A stretch of DNA of 64,000 bases from Neocallimastix lanati (nom. inval.) (taxonomy: Eukaryota > Neocallimastigomycota > Neocallimastigomycetes > Neocallimastigales > Neocallimastigaceae): the NCBI GenBank assembly GCA_016946835.1, contig JACVTC010000070.1:146001-210000 (forward strand), given 5' to 3'. The position numbers were made by a program, and so were the translations under genes. Under the pieces are notes generated by a model. It worked only from the letters and a program-made list of their open reading frames with translations. It searched no databases and was not told where the DNA came from. Below, in pieces: positions 25,331 through 38,568 of the stretch. The number at the start of each line of letters is the position of its first letter. The first letter of the stretch is position 1.

Positions 25331-28300
25331 TTAATCATAACTTATATCCATGTCTCCTTCAACTGGAGCATCTAGATCAACATAACTACGAATTTCTCTT
25401 GGATCTTTAGGGTATCTATTACATAATAACAAAAAAATAAAATTTATTATATAAAAAATATATATTAAAAAAATAATAAAATTAATTTACTGTATATCAT
25501 ATATTTTGTATATTATTCCAATTAAAGTATTAAATTGTTAAGCAAAAAAAATAAAATAAAATAAAATAAAATAAAAATAAAAATAAAAAAAATTTAATTT
25601 AAAAATATATATTTAATTCATGATAATATAATAATTAAAGTTTTTTGGATTATTTTTAAATTCAATTAAAAAGGAAAATAAATAAATTTATAAAAATAAT
25701 TATAATGGTTTAAATAAAAATAAAAATATTTATATATTTTTATTTTTATTTAAATTATATATTTATTATTATATAATAATATTATATAATAATAAATATA
25801 TAATATTAAAAATATGCAAATGTATTAAATTTAAATCTAAATATTATAAAAAATAATATTATATCCTATTTTTTAATTTATTGTATACATATATGTATAT
25901 AAATATACTTACTTTTTATCATCTTTCTTAATTGAAGTTAATGGTTTTCTATTTAAGCTACCACGGGTTGTACCACGATAAAAATTACCTCCCATATAAT
26001 TACCATTACGTTTCATTGGCATTACACTAACGCCACCCAAACCCATTGGTGGTACCATAGTAGGTACTATCCATGGCATATTTTGGTTCATCATTTGTGG
26101 CATCATCATCCTCATAGAATTATTTAAACCCATATTTAAACCCATAGGGTTTTGATTCATAGAAGTTGGGAAAACACCAGTAATTTTTTGGATATCCTGG
26201 GCATAATTATTAAAGAAATCAACTTCCAATTTAATTGGTTCTATTGATTCCGTATGTTTACTTTTAATATGCTTCTTTACAAAGAGTTCACCCTTAAATA
26301 ATTTTGAACATAATTTACATCTATATTTTCCTTCATCAACTTTATTAACATTTCTTGCAGCAAATTTATCAATTTCATTTTCAACATTTCTTCCACCAAT
26401 TTTTTCTATATCTTCGGAATTTTTTGGTCTATTCATTCTCAAATTAATTTTATTATCTATTCTTTCACAAATTTTATCTTTAGTTTCTACAACTTCCTTT
26501 TCAGGACTACCATTTTCAGTAGTAGATGTTTGTGTTACTGGTGTTTTTGGTAATTGTCTATATAATACAGGACATTTACGGTCATAATCTTCAGTACTCT
26601 CAGCTTCAGTAGCATTATAATAGCAAAATAGATGAACTCTATGAAGATATTCAATATATAAATCTAACTCTTTCTTTATCTATTATATATTTTAAAATTA
26701 TTATTTTGAATATTTAGTAATAGTTAATTTAGAATTATATTTTTTACTTTAATTTATTTTTATTTTTATTATAATTATAATTATTTTTTTATTATCTGTT
26801 AACATTTTAAGTTTTTTAATATTATTAAATAATATGATATTGAATATGAAATAAATATAAATTTCACCTTTTTAATTTCATCATATTCTTCATTATTATT
26901 AAATTCATTAATTTTTTCTTGTAAAACTTCACATCCATTACTTTCAAATTCATCCAAACCAACTTCTTTGTCTAATGTAATAGCTAAATTTCTTGCTTGT
27001 TCTAAATCATATTTCAATCTATTCATAGTAGAAAAAATTTCTGGAACTGTTTTACTTCTTGTTGGTAAAGTTTGATGATACGCAAGATGGAACACAAAAT
27101 CATCAATCTTTATGTATTAAATTTATTATTAATAATATTTTTTTTAGCTATCATTAATTTAAATGTATATATATACATATTTAAAAATTTTATTAATATT
27201 TATATTATTTATTGAAATAAATAAAAAATACCTTGGCATTATTAAATTTTTCATAAGCTTCTTTAATATTAGTACCTTCTTTGAATACTATCCAACCTAA
27301 ACGATGAAATTTCTTTTGAGGATTTGGATCACTAATTGCTAGATAATCAAATCCTTCGAAACTAGAACACATCTTAGATTATTTATTTATTTATTTTATT
27401 TTTATTTTTTTTAATAAATAATTAAATTAATAAAATATTAAAATCCCATTTAAACATCATATTTAACTTTTTAATTAGTAAAATATAATAATTACTTCAA
27501 TTAATTCCTTTCTTTTAACATTTGGTGGTATACTCTTTATAAATAATCTATTTATCTTTGAAACTTCTGCTTCACTAATATTCTTCTTTTCTTCATCGTT
27601 CACTTCAGTATCCATATTACCATTGGTTTCATTTTCTTCTTTTTTCTCAGTATTAGTTTCTTCAGTACTTTCATTGCTTTTTTCTACCTCATCAAAATTA
27701 ACATTATCATATTCACCCTGTTTTAATTTTTCAATAAATTCTTCATACATCTTTTGTTTTCTTTTTATTAATTCTTCACGGTATACAAGAGATTCCACTG
27801 GGTGGTATTTATCGATAAACCTACAAAAAAATTTTATAATACGTAATAATAGACAAATTATCAATCAATTAAGCAAACGAAAAAAAATAATAATTAATTA
27901 ATTAATTAATTAATATATAATAAATAAACTAATTATATAAAAAATATATGCAAATTAATAAAATTTTAATTCTCAAACAATATACCACTCCTCTTTTTTA
28001 TGAGCTTCAAAGAACTTTTGAGATTGTTTATGAGTAAAGTTTTCCTTATATATAGAATATCTACGTGAAAGTTCTTCATCATCCATATTTTTTTCTTTTT
28101 GATGATAATAATCAGAAAAATATTTAAATGTCACAAGTGTATCAAGTTTACTTGGATCTTGTAAGGAACTTTAAAGAAAAAATTATAATATTATTACAAA
28201 ATTACGATTAATAACAAAATCAATAAATTATTTATTCTAAATTTACCGTGTACCCGGTCCCCAATTTCCATTGAATGACATATTCATCATACCATTCATA

Positions 28301-29091
28301 TTAGAATTCATATCTAACAAGATTAGATTTATATTAATAGAGACAAAAATATTATTAATAAATTAATTATAAATTAATATTAAATAGCTTAAATTATATT
28401 CCCATTTTAATATTCATAAATAAGCATTAATTAAAAAAAATATAGAATAAAATTGTTTATAAATTTTTTTTAAATTATAATATTTTTAAAAATTAATATT
28501 TCTTATTTAAAAATATTACCTTGATATCTAGGAGCAGGATCATAACCATCTCTACTATAATTTGGTATGTAATGATCGCCACCCCTTGGTGATGAAGATC
28601 TTCTTCTCTTACTTCTACGTTCTATTTTTTTATTTCAATTTTTTATTTTTATTTTTTTTTTTTTTTTTTTTTTTGTTTTAATTTTAATTTGATTTTATTT
28701 TTTATTATTTTTTTTATATCAGTATAATTAACAAAATATATATATATATATTTATTAATAAATTATAATACATTTATTTATATTTTAAAAATAATAATAT
28801 TATTAATTAATTAATTATACTGGAAAAAATTAGTTTAGATTAAAATTATTATAAAAAGGAAATTTTAAAATAATCAAAAAAAAAAAAAAAAAAAAAAAAA
28901 TAACCTTCATGATCACTTAATCCTGAACTACGACTTCTTTCTCTTCTTCTTCTTGAAGAATAATAATCACGATCCTCCCTTCTTGATGAATAATCATCTC
29001 TTTCTTTTTTAAACTTATCTCTTGAAGATCTATCACTACGATAACTTTTTTCTTCTTTTTCTGTCATCTCTTTTTTATATAAATTAACCAT
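25331..29091 (-). CDS. ARS2: SERRATE/ARS2 RNA-processing protein
   Basis: ARS2/SERRATE couples the nuclear cap-binding complex to RNA processing and decay. Exons on the minus strand: 29091-28905, 28621-28520, 28313-28247, 28168-27986, 27820-27496, 27372-27232, 27107-26868, 26679-25913, 25415-25331; total 2097 nt, 698 residues, every junction in phase. Residues 1-80 are Arg/Ser-rich (SSRREDRDYYSSRRRRERSR). About 120-210 is the family N-domain (LVTFKYFSDYYHQKE, KFFEAHKKEEWFIDKYHP). About 275-340 is RRM-like (KELIEMCSSFEGFDYLAISD...RLGWIVFKE). The segment IEYLHRVHLFCYYNATE follows, then a C2H2 finger near 534-556 (CKLCSKLFKGELFVKKHIKSKH). The end is DPREIRSYVDLDAP, the conserved ARS2 tail. The Glu-rich linker (EKSNESTEETNTEKKE) is fungal-specific in content. 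Confidence 0.93.
25754..25804. repeat. Near-perfect palindrome in ARS2 intron 8
   Basis: 24-nt arms at 25754-25777 and 25781-25804 are perfectly complementary around a 3-nt AAT loop. All bases are A/T. It lies in the last intron (25416-25912) of ARS2. Confidence 0.7.
28314..28519 (-). other. ARS2 intron 2, source-like copy of the 16.7-kb chimera
   Basis: The intron starts GTAATATTTTTAAATAAG at 28519 and ends GTTAG at 28314. Its first 118 nt (28519-28402) are almost identical to plus-strand 16671-16788, with one A-run difference. The remaining 88 nt are not shared. Confidence 0.85.
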
Positions 29092-29923
29092 AATATTTAT
29101 TGATGTTAACCAATCAATTGCAAATTTTTTTTATAAAAATGAGAATAATTTTTTAAATATTATTTATTGTTGTAAAGATTGATTGATGGTATTTTATTAG
29201 AAATATTAAAAATTTTATTTTGAAATTAATTTTCAAATTTGACAATTATTTGATATGTCACAATAAAATCAATATATATATATATGTATGTATTTATTAT
29301 AAATAGAATAAAAAATATGTAATGATTATTAATAATTATATAACGATTAAAATAAAATAATATTAAAATATAAATTTAAATAAATTTAGATATAATAGTA
29401 ATAATAATAATAATAATAAAAAATAAAAAGAATATATATATTCTTTAAAAAGATATATATTTATTATTTCAAAATTATATAACATTTATACATTCATGTA
29501 ATTTTATTTATCTTGTAAAAAAAGTATATATATATATATATAATTTCATTTAATTTCCTAAAACGAAACTGTAAATTAAATATATTTTCAATAATATATT
29601 TATTATTAATTATCTTATATAATAAATATTTTTAATTTTTATGACTAAATTATTTTCTCTTTTCTTTCATAATGATATTATTCCTTATTTTAACAATATG
29701 CATTTTTTTTATTATTAATAATGAATTTTATTCCATCAAATAATATATACTTATTATATTAGTTATTGATTACTATACATTTATACATTTAATGGATTCA
29801 TTATTTTATTGAGTTGTTAATGAAAACATTTTTTTTTTTTTTTTTTAATTTATATTATTTTAATATATTTTTTAATTAAAATATATATATATATATTTTA
29901 GTTTTGTTTTGTTTTGTTTTGTT

Positions 29924-29957
<34 letters not shown>

Positions 29958-30258
29958 TAATATCGTTTTTTATTAAAAGTTTTTTTTTAAAAAAAAATAA
30001 AGAAAGAATATATATTAGAAGTAATTAATATGTTAAAAAAATGTATAAATTTTATATTTCATTTATAAAAATTATTAAATATCTATATATATAATAAATT
30101 TCAATTATAAATAAGAAATTTATATTTTAAAAATAATAGTTCTTATTCATTATTCTTTTTACATACTTTAGTTTTTTTTTTTAGAGAAAAAAAAAAAAAA
30201 TTTTTTTAATATTTATTTATATATTCAATTGATTAATCACATTTAACAATTTTAAATT

Positions 30259-30317
<59 letters not shown>

Positions 30318-31172
30318 CATATTTATTTGTTTATTTGTTTAATAATTTATTTATTATTTTCAATTTATTTTATTTAATAAAAATATAAATTATACACTAA
30401 TATAAATAAATTAAAATTAACTAAAATACAATCTATTATATGGAAATAAAAACTTATATTAATTAAAATTAATATTTTTTTATATATTATTTAATAAAGT
30501 AGATTTTTTATAAAAAATGTTGTCCGTTCAAAATTATATATTAAATCTCTATATTAATATTAAATAAAATAAATTTTTTATTTGAAATTATTTCAATATA
30601 TTAATCTTTATTATAATATCAAATAATATTAATTCTGCTACTTTTTAAATATATAAATGTAATTTTTACGTACTATAATGATACAAATTTAACGGTCAAT
30701 TTTATTATGAATTTTAGAAAACTTTTTAAATAAAAAATATTTAGATATTTCATTTTTTTTATTTTCTTAAACACATTATGAAAATATAATATTTTCAATA
30801 TATAATGTAATTGTAAAAATTAAAAAAAAAAAAAAAAAAAGTAATATTATTAATGTTTTGTAAATAACATTTATCACATTTTTTTTAAAAAAAAAAAATA
30901 AAAATAAAAATTAAACAATAATAAATATATATAAATAATATAAAAAATATATAAATTTATATAATAATTTTATTCTCTATCTTAAATTTTTTAAGAAAAT
31001 TATACAAATAAAAGTTTAAAAACTTAATAAATAGCAATATATAGAAAATGATGAAATTATCATAATCTTATTGCAAAACTTTAAAATTTAAACGCAATAA
31101 TTATTAATAAATTTAAAAATGTAAATAATTTATTTAATTTTTATAACAATTTTATAATTACTAACGATTTCA

Positions 31173-31206
<34 letters not shown>

Positions 31207-31287
31207 CAATCTTTATTTTTACATAATCAAATTATTAATCAAATTATTAAAAATTATTAATCAAATTATTAATCAAATTATTAATCA

Positions 31288-31317
<30 letters not shown>
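29092..31317. other. Intergenic AT desert
   Basis: Includes TA runs near 29525-29545 and 29880-29945, four GTTTT repeats at about 29903-29922, a (TTTA)n array at 30257-30316, and a long T run at 31172-31206. No gene is seen. Confidence 0.6.
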
Positions 31318-31326
<9 letters not shown>

Positions 31327-31586
31327 CGAAGTATTATTATTAAGAAAATTTTTAGAATTATAAACTATTGTATCACTAATAACAAATAAATATTAGCATT
31401 ATTAGAATTATGAATATTGGATTTTTAAATATTATAGTTATTATTAATATTAGTCATTTTTGCTTAAAATCTTTGAATTATTATTCGAACTACTATTATT
31501 AAGGAAATTATTAGAATTATAAATATTAGTATCACTCATTACAAATAAATATTAGTATTATTAGAATTATGAATATTGGATTTTTT
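31318..31586 (-). repeat. Duplicated about 105-bp unit with Asn-rich reading frame
   Basis: 31318-31425 and 31480-31586 are diverged copies of one unit (TATTATTAAG.AAATT.TTAGAATTATAAA.TATT; then GAATTATGAATATTGGATTTTT). On the minus strand both read as Asn/Ser-rich peptide. The downstream copy opens MSDTNIYNSNNFLNNSSSNN and stops after 29 residues. It may be a duplicated first-exon relic or simple repeat; no function is claimed. Confidence 0.55.
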
Positions 31587-31737
31587 ATTATAATAATTTA
31601 TTTTTGTTTTAAAACTTATAAATAACAACTATTGTTTATTATATTATTTAGGTATATAAAAATTATAAATATTTTTATCATCAATTTTGAGTCAATTATA
31701 TAGAATTTTTTAATTTTATATTTAAATTAGAAATATT

Positions 31738-32965
31738 TTAAAATACATAAATATAAACTAATACAGATAATATTGGGGCTAATATAGTAATTAATGATTT
31801 ACTAATCGAAAAATTACCATTAGATAATTTTATAGCATCATGTGGAATTACTCCTTTTGGCCATTCAATCTCAATATCTAAATTCGATTCATTAACATCT
31901 GCACCTAATGCAAGCCAGGCTTTTTCACCATATATATCAACATTTCTAGCAAGATAATTATCTTTCCATAAACAGTAACCAATTGGACAAAAATCAACAA
32001 TATATGCTTCAATAACTAAATTTGGTTTATTTTTATTTCTGATTTTTATGGATTTCCAGCAAATATCTTCTTTGTTCCAAACCGCTGCTGAAACTGCAAC
32101 AGTATATGCAACTGGCCATACAGTTTTTTCATGATTCACAATATTTGCTAATAAATATCATATTTATATATTTTTATATGTTTTTTACAATTTTTTAATT
32201 TATATATATATCATATATATTGTATAATAAATATAATATATTTTTCAACATTTACGTGATGGATATACTCCTTTCGACAAAATACTTTTCCACTGTGGAT
32301 CACCACCTGGTCTACCATCAGAGCAACCTACACCAACATCATTTGGTTGATATCCAACTTCTGAAAAATGAGGATTTGATGGGAAAGGCCCTTAAATAAT
32401 TAAGTGAAAAAAAAAAAAAAAAAAAAAAATCAAACTTATTCATTAATTTGAAATACTTATTTTCAAATTATTTTATTTAATCATATAAAAATTTTATTTA
32501 TATTAATGAAGATAATTATTAAAGAATTAATCAAAATCTAGAACATTTAATGTAAATATAATTTTAATTACCATAATGTGTTCCAAAACCGCTAGTCCAG
32601 TTTGCATTTCTACCATACTCTTCTTTTTCAATAGTAATAGTTGAATTAGAATATTTACTTGTATTTATAGTTGCTTCACCACCACTCACGGTTTCAGTTT
32701 CAGTTGAATTTGTTAAATTGGAATTAATTTTATTATTGATAATTGAAGTAGCAAAAGAATTTCTAGTTGCAGTAAAAAAACCAGTTGTATCAAATATAGG
32801 TATAGTTTTATTAATAGCTTTGTTTGTATTATTACTTATAATTCTGGTCTTATATATTGGTCTGGCAATTGTTTCTTTTATATTGTTATTTACAATTTCT
32901 TGACAACTGTATAGTTGTAAAATTAAAATTAAATTTAATATACAAATTTTACTTATTTTCTTCAT
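31738..32965 (-). CDS. Secreted GPI-type expansin-like (double-psi beta-barrel) protein
   Basis: Exons on the minus strand: 32965-32572, 32390-32256, 32147-31738; total 939 nt, 312 residues, phases consistent. Residues 1-20 are a signal peptide (MKKISKICILNLILILQLYS). Residues about 22-115 are Asn/Thr/Ser-rich with N-glycosylation sequons (NNT, NKT, NLT, NST, NTS, NWT). The barrel starts at WTSGFGTHYG (122-131), continues GPFPSNPHFSEVGYQPNDVGVGC, and holds the conserved VDFCPIGYC (227-235) where D228 is the expected barrel acid. It ends with LDIEIEWPKGVIP. Cysteines at 154, 206, 230 and 235 could form two bridges. Residues about 290-312 form a hydrophobic tail fitting a GPI signal. Expansin-like folds loosen or bind cell-wall polysaccharide. 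There is no second carbohydrate-binding domain, so binding activity is uncertain. Confidence 0.75.
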
Positions 32966-35244
32966 CTCAATTAATAAAATAATAATGATAATAATATATT
33001 ATAGTTATTTATTAAATTAACCAAACAGCAATGATAAATTAATTACAAATTATTTTAATTGATAAAAAAAAAAAATAAAATAAAATTAAAATTTTCTAGC
33101 TTATTTTATAGATATTTCAAATTACTTTAATTAATAAAAAAAAATAAAATTAAAATTTTCTCGCTTATTTTATAGATATAATTGTTAAATAATATATCCA
33201 CAAAAAAATAATAATAATAATAAAATAATATTAAATAAAAATATATAAAATATATTGTTTCATTTAAATTTCAATAAATTTATAATGTTATTTTTCAATA
33301 TCTATCAAACAAGTAAATTTTAAAAGTATGACAATTTTTAATTGTTGAATATACACAAAATTATACTAATAGTATTCAAATTTTACACATGATTATATAG
33401 TATTTAAAATATTGATTTTATAAATAATTATACATATAAATTTAATATTGAAAATATTTATTTTCCCAAATCATTATACACATTTCATTTGAAGTATTTT
33501 ATAATTATATATATTGTAGTATAAAGTAAATGAAAAAATATATATTAATAAATATTATATAATAAATAATTAATATTATTATAAATATATATTTTTTATA
33601 TTATATTAATTCAATTTTTAAATAAATTGCTTTTCATACATAACATTTAATCATTCATAAAATCTTTAATTCAATTATTTTTTTATCCATTATATTTTCT
33701 TTATAATTTTTTTTAAAAAAAAAATGCATAAATATTTAATAATAAATTCTTTTTAAAAAATTTTTGTGAAACATTTATTTATTTCTATTCTATTAATATT
33801 ATTACCAATCAAAAATATTAGTATATTAAGGAATATTATATGATATTTATTGAAAATATATGTTATAATGAATAAATTAAAAAATAAATAACTTTTAATT
33901 AATAAAAATATTAAAGTATTTAAATAAACATTTTTACTATTAATTATAAATTAAAATGAAATTTAATTTTTGTTATTAATTCAAATAGAAAATTAATAAA
34001 AATCTTTAATTATTTAAAAGTTAAAGATTTAGTCATTAATTATTAGATTATGATATAACCATAAAAACCTTAATTATTAATAAAATTTATTTATTAAAAA
34101 TTTCATAAAAATAAATTAATAAATCATTTGAAATTATGTGATATAAATTAAACGTGATTAAATATAATGTAATAACAATAAAATTCTATTAAGACATAAA
34201 ATTTTACAAGAACATAAAATTAATGTAAACATAAAATTTATAGCATAAATTTTATGTTATATTAAAATTGAAAATAATTTATAAATTTCTTTTTATTAAT
34301 AATTTATTTTATTATATTTGTTAATTATTTAAATAAATATTATTTTATATTTTATTATTTATAATAAATTTCTTATATTATTAATATTTAATGAACAATA
34401 TTTTATTTTAATATAATTTATTTCATACTTTTATACTAAATACTTTATATACTTTATAATAATTATATAAAAATTAATCAATTAAATAATTTATAATTAA
34501 ATACATGTACTGATTGTACTAAATAAATTATAATTACTTTTAAAATATAAATAAATAAAATTATAACTAAATAAATATAAATCATAAATAAAACTTCTAC
34601 CGACAAGAGATATTCGAACAGGGAGTTATTTGTCATACAAATATTTAAAAATGTTTATTAAAAGAAGAAAATATTTTTGTAATTGATAAGTTTATTATAT
34701 TTATCATTGTATGATTATTATGATTAGGATTAGTATTATTATTAGAAAATAAGTTATTTAGATATAAAGTGAAAGCAATTAAAGCTACATATAAAATATA
34801 TATATATGTATAAATTAATAATTTATACATATATTAACATAATACTTTTAAATTAAAATTAATAATTTAGCGGTTTACGGTTGCTTGATTATTATTAATA
34901 CATATAAAATAATAATATTATATAATACTTTTATTATTTAAAAGAAAATAATAACATTTATTTGTATAAAATAATAACAAATAAATGATAAGTATTAAAA
35001 TTTATAATATCCATATACTAGAATATTATTAATTTAATTTTAATTTTAATACCAAAAATCAACATATTATTTAATTATAAAATATCATTTCAATAATTAA
35101 GTATTAAACTGTATTATTTCAATTAAAATAATTATTAAAAATAAAAGTTTCTAATTATTATCTAAAAAACGATCAAATATTTCTTTAAGATTAAATTAGT
35201 TCTTTTTTTTATTTGTTTATTTATTTATTTTATTATTAATTTAA

Positions 35245-35278
<34 letters not shown>

Positions 35279-35939
35279 TTTTGAATTAAAATCTTTTGAA
35301 AATTAACCAGCAAAGTATTAAGAAAGTAAAAAATATTTAATAACTACATATAATTATTTAAAATATTAAAATTTTATTTAAGTTAATAATAATAAATAAA
35401 TGAAAAAATATTTCTATTACTATTAAAATAATCAAAATTAACTCATTAACTAGTAATAACTATTATATATAATTGAGAACATTCTTTAATATAATATTTA
35501 AATAATTCTGTTAACATTATTTTTCAATTAACATTTATAATTATAGCTATTATAATATGGTATTTTTTTTTTAAAAAAAAAAATAATAATAATAATAATA
35601 ATAATAATAATCAGAATTATAGCCATTTTAAAATTATCCGTTTATAGAATTATACCTTTTTTTAAAAGAGGATAATCTATACGATTATATATAAAATTAT
35701 AAAATTGAGTTTATTTAATAATCCCCATAATTATATTTATAATTTGATTGATAAAATAAATATACAGACTAGTAATAAAATATTAATAATATTAATAATT
35801 AAAACTGTAATAATATAAATTTTAATTTATAGTTTGATATAATTAGGTGTTTAGTAATGATTGAATAAAGTTCAACCAATAAAATATTATTAAATTATAA
35901 TAAATAGCAATCAATAAATAATAAAAAATAATAAATAAC
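32966..35939. other. Intergenic AT desert
   Basis: Contains a tandem duplication of about 65 bp (TAAAATTAAAATTTTCT.GCTTATTTTATAGATAT at about 33080-33112 and 33145-33179) and TAA triplet runs at 35248-35278 and 35582-35611. No gene is seen in roughly 3 kb. Confidence 0.6.
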
Positions 35940-36712
35940 TATAAACAATAAATATTAAATAAATATTAAATAAATAATAAATAAATAATAAATAATAAAT
36001 AATAATAATAAATAATAAATAATAAATAATAAATAATAAATAATAAATAATAAATAATAAATAATAAATAATAAATAATAAATAATAAATAATAAATAAT
36101 AAATAATAAATAATAAATAATAATAAATAATAAATAATAAATAATAAATAATAAATAATAAATAATAAATAATAAATAATAAATAATAAATAATAAATAA
36201 TAAATAATAAATAATAAATAATAAATAATAAATAATAAATAATAAATAATAAATAATAATAAATAATAAATAATAAATAATAAATAATAATAATAATAAT
36301 AAATAATAATAATAAATAATAAATAATAATAATAATAATAAATAATAAATAATAATAAAAATAAATAATAAATATTGAATAATAAATAATAAATAAATAA
36401 TAAATAATAAATAATAAATAATAAATAATAAATAATAAATAATAAATACTAAATAATAGATAATTGAATAATAAATAATAAATAATAAATAATAAATAAT
36501 AAATAATAAATAATAATAATAAATAATAAATAATAAATAATAATAAAAATAAATAATAAATATTGAATAATAAATAATAAATAAATAATAAATAATAAAT
36601 AATAAATAATAAATAATAAATAATAAATAATAAATACTAAATAATAGATAATTGAATAATAAATAATAAATAATAAATAATAAATAATAAATAATAAATA
36701 ATAAATAATAAA
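35940..36712. repeat. Heptanucleotide satellite (AATAAAT)n with 188-bp higher-order copy
   Basis: About 770 bp of a 7-bp unit, AATAAAT, with rare variants. A variant block containing AATATTGAATAATAAAT and later AATACTAAATAATAGATAATTG occurs twice: AATATTGAAT at 36371 and 36559, AATACT at 36445 and 36633. Both marker pairs are offset by 188 bp, so a longer unit has been duplicated within the array. Confidence 0.85.
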
Positions 36713-38194
36713 TTTAATATTTAATAAAATTAAGTTTAAAAACTAATAAATTATATATTTGAACATCTTTATAATAAAGTTTGGTTTAGGACTAAAAACT
36801 TTTATATTTGTTTAGGACTAAAAAATTACATATTTGAACATATTTATAATAAAGTTTAGTTTAGGACAAAAAAGTTATATTCTTAAAGAAAAATATTAAA
36901 AGATGTTTTTAAAATATATAAGAAAAAAAAATATATGCTTTAACTGTATATTTTTAAATCATAATATTTAATATAGCCTTATTTTATGTTATATTAATAA
37001 TATTGTTAATAATTAATGAAAGATAAAAAAATAATAAATTATATTTAATTAGAAAAAGTGTTCATATTAGAATAATAAAAAGTATTATTCTTATTTCTAT
37101 AATAATATAAATATATATATCCTTTCTTTTTCCTTTATTTTCCTATTTGAAATTATAATTCTTCACTTTTCCAGTTTTTTCTTTTAAACTTTTAAATATT
37201 ATTATTTATCACTTAAAAAATAAATACTCGGTTAAAAATATATTTTTTGTTTTTAATTAATTTTAACCAATGATTATTAGAGATGTCATTTATTAATAAA
37301 TAAATATAAGAGTATTATTTATATTTATTTAATAATAATTAAAAATTTATTATATGTAATAATTTACATTGATTATTTTTTTTTTAATGAATTGAAAAAT
37401 TTGATGAAGAAATTTTTCAAAAATTACCCATTTAAAGATTTTACAAAAACAATAAATATAATGAATAATGAATAATAAATAATTATATGTCCATTTAAAA
37501 TTCATCTAAAGATTTATTAATTTACTTTTTTTTGAGTTCCTTATTAGTAGAAATAATATATAAAAATTAAATACATTAATAAATTTTATTAGTAGAAATA
37601 ATATATAAAAATAAAAATTAATACATTAATAAATTTTATTTCAAAATTTTTTTATTAGACTTGGAAATATGCTTTCAAAAAATGGTAAACACTTTAAACA
37701 CGCCTATACGATAAAGCTACGCTAGATTTTCATTTTTTTTTTTTGTGTGTGTGCATAATTGAATCATTATGATATTTAAAGTTTTTTATAATCATAACTG
37801 TTGAAATAGTAATATTTCAATTTCAATAATTTCAATAATTCAATTCTTATAATATTAAATTAATTTTAATTAGCAATATTTATGAATTAGTTGGTCTAGT
37901 ATCTAACACCTATTAAAATAAAGTTTATACATTAAATAATGTAGCTATATGTTTGATGATATTGAATTATTAATTTATTTAATTATACATTATTCAAGTA
38001 ATAATTATATATTAATTAAAAAATATTTTATTTTTTATATTTATTTTAAGTTCATATTATCAGTATTTATACTTCCAACATTTATTTAAAAATAATAAAA
38101 AATATATATAATGTATAAAAAAAAAAAATTAATAAAATATATTTTTATTATATATTTAAATAGTGATATATTTTTAAATATTAATAATTATCTT

Positions 38195-38236
<42 letters not shown>

Positions 38237-38529
38237 ATATCTTTTAACAGAATTATATTTTTATTTAATAAAACAAATTAACAAATCTTATATTTATATA
38301 TATATACATATATTTTTTTTTTGTTTTATTAATAAATGAATTTCTTTTAATATAGCAACTCTTTTTTTTAGATACGTTAATGCTACTAATTTCTTAGTTT
38401 TTAATTTCAATACATTGATTTTTTAGTTATGGTGAGTAGATAATTTAAAGGTTTTAACTATAGAAATATTTCTATATAATGATCTATTTAAAATAAATAG
38501 CTAAATAAATGAATGAATGAATGAATGAA

Positions 38530-38568
<39 letters not shown>

